Source: CAYXDO01 sp964463485 (GTDB taxonomy: Bacteria > Myxococcota > Kuafuiibacteriia > Kuafuiibacteriales > Kuafuiibacteriaceae). From it: a stretch of 64,000 nt of DNA. The DNA lies in the NCBI GenBank assembly GCA_964463485.1, contig CAYXDO010000032.1, positions 1-64,000 on the forward strand, in the 5' to 3' direction. The translations under genes and the position numbers were made by a program. Positions 59,931 through 64,000 of this stretch are shown here, in pieces (position 1 is the first letter of the stretch; every line of letters starts with the position of its first letter). Under the pieces are notes generated by a model. The model had not been told where the DNA came from, searched no databases, and saw only the letters and a program-made list of their open reading frames with translations.

Positions 59931-60867
59931 AGGGTGCGTGGTCCACGTACCATGAGTACGTCGATCGCAACCCTTCCTCGAGCGGAATCGAGGCCGACCA
60001 ACCGAGCTCCGAGAGCCTGGAGACGTCGAGACGTTTGACCGGGGTGCCGTCTGGTTTGGTGCTGTCGTAGACGATCTGACCGGTCCAACCCACGACCTTG
60101 GCGACGAGCGTCGCGAGCTCGGAGATCGTGAGATCGGTCCCCGTGCCGACGTTGATGAATCGTTCGTCGTCATAGTGATCGAGCAGGTAGACGGCGGCCG
60201 AGGCCAAGTCGTCTACGTGAAGGAACTCACGCCGGGGAGCTCCGGAGCCCCAAATCTCCACGGTCGAGGCGCCGGAGAGCTTTGCTTCGTGGAACTTGCG
60301 AAGGAACGCGGGCAGCACGTGCGACCCAGACAAATCGAAATTGTCATTGGGGCCGTAAAGATTCGTGGGCATGAGTGAGATTCCCGGGAAGCCATGCTGG
60401 CGTCGGAGCGCCTGGACGAGCTTGAGGCCGGCGATCTTGGCGACCGCGTACCACTCGTTGGTCGGCTCGAGCGGACCAGAGAGCAGATACTCTTCGCGGA
60501 GGGGCTGCGGAGCGAGCTTCGGGTAGATGCAGGACGACCCGAGAAACACGAGCTTTTGGACGCCGACTTCGAACGCCGCGCCGATGACGTTGGTTTGGAT
60601 GCGGAGATTGTCGAAGATGAAATCGGCAGGGAACGAGGAGTTCGCGGCGATTCCGCCGACCTTGGCCGCGGCGAGAAACACGACCTCCGGACGCATGAGC
60701 CTGAAATATTCGTACACGGAGGCTTCGACGCGGAGGTCGAGGTCGGCCCGCGGCGCTGTGAGTAGCCTCGAGAAGCCCTCTGTCTCGAGGCGACGCATCA
60801 GCGCAGAGCCGACCAGGCCCCGGTGACCGGTGACGAAGACCTTTGCGTCTCTAGAGATGGGAGGCAT
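59926..60867 (-). CDS. fcl: GDP-L-fucose synthase
   Basis: 313 aa, extended SDR. NAD(P)-binding VFVTGHRGLVGSALMRRLE, active-site NEWYAVAKIAGLKL (YxxxK) and preceding Ser in FLGSSCIYP. Converts GDP-4-keto-6-deoxymannose to GDP-L-fucose by epimerisation and reduction. The start overlaps the end of gmd by 17 bp. The gene ends in a duplicated 17-bp segment which may have altered its last codons. Confidence 0.96.
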   Translation of the reverse strand: MPPISRDAKVFVTGHRGLVGSALMRRLETEGFSRLLTAPRADLDLRVEASVYEYFRLMRPEVVFLAAAKVGGIAANSSFPADFIFDNLRIQTNVIGAAFEVGVQKLVFLGSSCIYPKLAPQPLREEYLLSGPLEPTNEWYAVAKIAGLKLVQALRRQHGFPGISLMPTNLYGPNDNFDLSGSHVLPAFLRKFHEAKLSGASTVEIWGSGAPRREFLHVDDLASAAVYLLDHYDDERFINVGTGTDLTISELATLVAKVVGWTGQIVYDSTKPDGTPVKRLDVSRLSELGWSASIPLEEGLRSTYSWYVDHAPS

Positions 60868-61894
60868 CTGAGTCCACCTGATATCCGGCGTCTTTGAGGG
60901 TTCGTTCGCGTCGGGCGTGCTCGAGGTCGTGCTCGACCATCATCTCGACGAGCCGCTCGAGGCCGACTCTCGGTGCCCATCCGAGCACTCTTTTGGCCTT
61001 CGAAGGGTCGCCCAGCAGCACGTCGACCTCGGTCGGCCGGAAATACCGAGGATCGGTGCGCACGTACTTTTTCCAATCGAGGCTCAGGCGATCGAACACC
61101 AGCCCGACGAACTCGCGTACCGAGTGAGTCTCGCCGGTGGCGACGACGAAGTCATCGGGCTCCTTCGCCTGCAACATGAGCCACATCGCCTCGACGTAGT
61201 CACCCGCGAAGCCCCAGTCGCGTCGCGCCTCGAGGTTGCCGAGGTAGAGCGCGTCGCTCAGCCCGAGCTTGATCCGCGTGGCCGCCGAGGTGATTTTGCG
61301 AGTCACGAAGGTCTTTCCTCGGCGCGGAGACTCGTGGTTGAACAGGATTCCGTTCGAGACGAAGAGCCCGTAGGCCTCGCGGTAATTCACGGCGAACCAG
61401 TGCGCGGCGAGCTTGCCGATCGCGTAGGGGCTGCGGGGCATGAACGGCGTGGCTTCGTTCTGCGGCGGCGGTGCTCCTCCGAACATCTCCGAGGAGCCCG
61501 CTTGGTACACGCGCACGTCTTGTTTGGTCTCGCGTACGTGGTCGCGGACGGCCTCGAGCAAGCGCAGGGTGCCGAGCGCGCCGATGTCCGCGGTATATTC
61601 GGGTTGGTCGAACGACACCCGGACGTGAGACTGCGCGCCGAGGTTGTAGACCTCGTTCGGTTGCGCGGTGTCGAGCAGCCGGCGCATGGTGATCGGGTCA
61701 CTGAGGTCGCCGTAGTGGAGAAAGAGTCGGGTGCCCGGGACCCGGGGGTCTTGGTAAAGGTGATCGATCCGACCGGTGTTGAAGCTGGAGCTCCGGCGGA
61801 TCATGCCGTGAACCTCGTAACCCTTGGAAAGGAGGAGCTCGCTGAGGTACGAACCGTCTTGACCCGTGATCCCGGTGATGAACGCGCGCTTCAT
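60851..61894 (-). CDS. gmd: GDP-mannose 4,6-dehydratase
   Basis: 347 aa. NADP-binding FITGITGQDGSYLSELLLSK, RRSSSFNTGRIDHLY, and the active-site SPYAIGKLAAHWFAVNYREA; NHESPRRGKTFVTRKI is also diagnostic of GMD. First step of GDP-L-fucose synthesis from GDP-mannose, feeding cell-surface glycan. Directly coupled to fcl. Confidence 0.97.
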   Translation of the reverse strand: MKRAFITGITGQDGSYLSELLLSKGYEVHGMIRRSSSFNTGRIDHLYQDPRVPGTRLFLHYGDLSDPITMRRLLDTAQPNEVYNLGAQSHVRVSFDQPEYTADIGALGTLRLLEAVRDHVRETKQDVRVYQAGSSEMFGGAPPPQNEATPFMPRSPYAIGKLAAHWFAVNYREAYGLFVSNGILFNHESPRRGKTFVTRKITSAATRIKLGLSDALYLGNLEARRDWGFAGDYVEAMWLMLQAKEPDDFVVATGETHSVREFVGLVFDRLSLDWKKYVRTDPRYFRPTEVDVLLGDPSKAKRVLGWAPRVGLERLVEMMVEHDLEHARRERTLKDAGYQVDSDASHL

Positions 61895-61982
61895 GATTTG
61901 GAGCCGGAGGTACGTTCGGCAAGCCGACCACGTCAGTCAAGCCAAAGTCGCTCACCGAACGCCCTCCGAACTCAGAACCTAC

Positions 61983-63101
61983 TCATCGACCCTGACCGAT
62001 GTCCAAGCGCAGTCGATCGAGCGCGCCGTCACCGACCACGAGGTGCACCTGGCCCACTTTGGCCGCGAGCTCCTTGTAGGCCTCGAGCTCCTTGAGCCGC
62101 AGCAACATGGGGCTCTCCGAGAGCACCTTGGCGGTGTTCGCCATGGAGCGCACCGCGGCGGTCTCCTCTCGCCGAAGGATCACGTTGGCCTCGGCCTCCT
62201 TCTGGGCTTCGATCACGCGGTTGAGGAGCGTTCGCATCTCACCCGGGAGCACGAGGTCCTTCACGCCGAGCTCCAGCAGCAACAGGCCAACCTTCTCGGC
62301 CTGCGTCGAGACACGTGGAGCCAACGCGGTCGCGAGGCCCTCGCGATCGGCGAGGAGCTCGTCGAGCGTTCGAGACCCGACGAGCTCGCGCGTCGCCAAC
62401 TGAATTGCCAGGTACAGGAGCTCGTCGGGGTCGCGCGCCACCGTCGCCACGCGGACCGGATCGGTGATCCGAAACACCGCGGCGATGTTCATACGCAAGC
62501 TCACCCGATCTCGACTCATGACTTCCTGGCCGTTGACGGCGAGGGTCCGCTCGCGAAGGTCGAGGACCGAGAAGTGGACCTTGCGCGTGGTCAGCCAGGC
62601 GGCGTGGCGGCCCGCGGGCAAGACCGCTTCGAGCACGCCGTCGACGAAGCGAAGCGCCACCGCGCCGCTCGGCGCAGAGACCTCTACGTAGTCCGTGACC
62701 GGCGTGATCGTGCGCAGGTCGTCCGAGAGCGGCGCCGCCGAGAGCGCCGACGTGTCGAGCTTTTCGACGGTGACTGCGACATCTCGCTTGGCGCCGATCG
62801 AGACACGCTCGGCCGTCCAAACGACGTGGCGACCCACGCCGAGCCAAGCGACCGGGCGACCGCGTCGCCGCACGACCGCACGCTCCCCTTGGCTGACGTC
62901 TACGACCGCGACGTCCCCTTCGGTCACGAGCGCGAGCTCCTCGGCCACCAACTCAGCCAAGATGGTCTTGATGGAGTATCGGGCCACGTGCGTCTTCTGG
63001 AAGGGCCGGAACACGAAGTAGCGACCAGGCCCGAAGTACTGGACTGGTCGGCCGTTCACGTACAGGAAGGCCCGTTCGTCGTTGTCGATGTCCGTCCACA
63101 T
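61983..63101 (-). CDS. Slipin/SPFH (Band 7) family protein
   Basis: GGAGG lies 5 bp before the ATG at 63101, fixing the start (372 aa). The first 190 residues are beta-rich repeats (ERAFLYVNGRPVQYFGPGRY, ERAVVRRRGRPVAWLGVGRH, GAVALRFVDGVLEAVLPAGR), then a Band 7 domain (EVMSRDRVSLRMNIAAVFRI, VGLLLLELGVKDLVLPGEM) and a coiled coil (EAQKEAEANVILRREETAAV). The N-terminal membrane hairpin of typical slipins is missing, so the protein may be soluble or peripheral. SPFH proteins organise membrane microdomains or chaperone complexes. Confidence 0.9.
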   Translation of the reverse strand: MWTDIDNDERAFLYVNGRPVQYFGPGRYFVFRPFQKTHVARYSIKTILAELVAEELALVTEGDVAVVDVSQGERAVVRRRGRPVAWLGVGRHVVWTAERVSIGAKRDVAVTVEKLDTSALSAAPLSDDLRTITPVTDYVEVSAPSGAVALRFVDGVLEAVLPAGRHAAWLTTRKVHFSVLDLRERTLAVNGQEVMSRDRVSLRMNIAAVFRITDPVRVATVARDPDELLYLAIQLATRELVGSRTLDELLADREGLATALAPRVSTQAEKVGLLLLELGVKDLVLPGEMRTLLNRVIEAQKEAEANVILRREETAAVRSMANTAKVLSESPMLLRLKELEAYKELAAKVGQVHLVVGDGALDRLRLDIGQGR

Positions 63102-63310
63102 GGTGTCCTCCAAGAAATCAGAAAATGCCTACCCGCCCGCGCGGGGACGGCTCGGCGCCCCCCGGCTCGGCGGTCGCTCCTTCGACGCGCGGCTCGACGT
63201 CCGTCGCGGGCACGGAGCCCGAAGGCTCGTGATGGCGAAGGCGTGAAGACGCCGTGACCGGGTGCGACTCACCGAACCCTCCGCTCCGTCCGCGCGCGAG
63301 CGTGTAGAGC

Positions 63311-63382
63311 TCTGCGGAATGGGATTCGAACCCACAACCCAAGGATTATCAGTCCTCTGCTCTCCCTTTGAGCTATCCAGGG
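63311..63382 (-). tRNA. tRNA-Ile(GAT)-like gene with mispaired acceptor stem
   Basis: 72 nt on the minus strand. D-arm GCTC/GAGC, anticodon stem GAGGA/TCCTT with loop CTGATAA (anticodon GAT, Ile), variable GGGTT, and T-arm GTGGG-TTCGAAT-CCCAT are all good. The acceptor strands are CCCTGGA and TCCGCAG, discriminator A: pairs 1-72, 5-68, 6-67 and 7-66 form and 4-69 is G-U, but 2-71 (C-A) and 3-70 (C-C) do not pair. No CCA is encoded. Either an odd functional tRNA or a decaying one. Confidence 0.8.
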
Positions 63383-63415
63383 GTGGCTCGTGCTCGATTC
63401 AGAACACGAAGCCAC
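63383..63415. other. Inverted repeat directly 5' of the tRNA-like gene
   Basis: GTGGCTCGTG (63383-63392) and CACGAAGCCAC (63405-63415) form a stem of about 10 bp with one bulged base and a 12-nt loop, abutting position 1 of the tRNA. It could be a leader hairpin or part of an old integration or recombination site. The 240 bp between this and the GMC gene contain nothing else I can identify. Confidence 0.55.
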
Positions 63416-63656
63416 CTGAGTCGTAACGGCGACTCTCCGAGCGAGACGAAACGGGAACGTCCCGATCTCCCGGCCGGACGCGTGACCGCGCGGCGGGAGA
63501 GGGCAGCCCGTCGATACCTCTCGCCAGGGACATGTAGTCGGAAGAAGCAGTCTTCGTGCCAGCACCGGCCGCCCCGAGTCGCCGAGTTGGACGATTCGAT
63601 GGGATAGAATTGTATGAGGTGGGATAGGATCGCCTTCTCGGGCGGCATCCTCGACG

Positions 63657-64000
63657 TCAGCTCGGGATCGTGTCGCCGATCCTGGCTGCGTTGGCCATGA
63701 GCGTGAACGTGATGTTCTTTGCCGGCAGGAACGGAAAGCTCGTGCCGTCGGCCAGGTAGAGGTTGGGAAAGTCGGCGCTTCGACCGTCGGGTCTCGTCGT
63801 CTTCGACTCACCTGATTGCGACATCGGAATCAGACCCGCGTAGTGTACGGACGCGCCCATCGGGCGTTCGTGGGCCATCCCGGGCGGCACGACACACCCG
63901 AGCCAGAGAAGCGCCTGCCGGGCGCGCCGAAGCGCCTCTCGAATCCGCTCGCGCTCGTCCGGTGCGCTCGAATAGCTCACGACGAGCCTGGATCCCGCGC
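63657..64000 (-). CDS. GMC-family oxidoreductase, C-terminal part (truncated by window edge)
   Basis: The frame is open to the right edge; only the last ~114 residues are visible. They end in HYAGLIPMSQSGESKTTRPD and NLYLADGTSFPFLPAKNITF followed by TLMANAARIGDTI, the typical FAD-binding end of GMC oxidoreductases (the His before AG and the Asn before IT lie where the catalytic pair sits). Substrate class (alcohol, sugar, sterol) cannot be told from this part. Confidence 0.85.
   Translation of the reverse strand, partial: AGSRLVVSYSSAPDERERIREALRRARQALLWLGCVVPPGMAHERPMGASVHYAGLIPMSQSGESKTTRPDGRSADFPNLYLADGTSFPFLPAKNITFTLMANAARIGDTIPS

Overview
The window is high-GC DNA with a dense set of genes typical of Myxococcota (former Deltaproteobacteria), probably the Polyangia/Sandaracinus side. 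The evidence is a MYXO-CTERM-like sorting tail (23114-24985), PilG/PilH/PilI homologues beside pilA (an arrangement known from Myxococcus xanthus), two Hanks-type kinases of which one ends in AgmX/PglI-like tails, an MXAN_5187-like sensor protein, and many lipoproteins. Species cannot be named from the sequence alone.

Layout. 1-9000: a TPR-like protein open at the left edge, a beta-CASP metallohydrolase coupled to an ADP-ribosylglycohydrolase, a propeller-like lipoprotein, a radical SAM/SPASM protein, a secreted protein, a TPR lipoprotein and a DUF3467 protein. 9000-16000: a receptor-like MXAN_5187-type protein with a cupredoxin-like partner, a GT-C membrane glycosyltransferase, an unknown protein and a carboxypeptidase-regulatory/PDZ protein. 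16000-17750: arsR-acr3 arsenite resistance. 17734-29150: envelope glycan functions (GT2, membrane spermidine-synthase-like protein, YfhO-like protein, UppP, GT4), a MYXO-CTERM protein, a Ser/Thr kinase, MsrA, EF-P and a 63-aa protein resembling the N-terminus of AccB.

30381-46579 is the core of the window: a type IV pilus locus. One leftward operon runs xre-pilM-N-O-P-Q-aroKB-lipoprotein-roadblock. A second leftward operon is pilD-pilS-pilR. pilA lies divergently behind a near-consensus sigma-54 promoter and ends in a strong intrinsic terminator, followed by pilG-pilH-pilI. PilS/PilR should activate pilA through sigma-54, PilD processes PilA, PilMNOP with PilQ form the alignment complex and secretin, and PilGHI is an ABC transporter needed for pili in M. 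xanthus. The motor and platform genes pilB, pilT and pilC are not in the window.

46576-64000: a small secreted protein, a 1003-aa low-complexity repeat protein coupled to an EamA transporter, a 744-aa protein with no recognised family, a kinase-pseudokinase protein, a PECR-like SDR, a GNAT enzyme, a TPR membrane protein, a small membrane protein resembling INSIG, the GDP-L-fucose genes gmd and fcl, a slipin, a tRNA-Ile-like gene with a poorly paired acceptor stem, and the C-terminus of a GMC oxidoreductase at the right edge.

Intergenic DNA holds several dispersed-type repeats. The most striking is a family of three elements (about 17631-17740, 30017-30228, 56525-56691) made of GGGCAC hexamers joined to a conserved 35-40 bp flank. 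The 56.6-kb copy is bounded by an imperfect inverted repeat, as a MITE-like element would be. No CRISPR array, rRNA operon, transposase or phage gene was seen.
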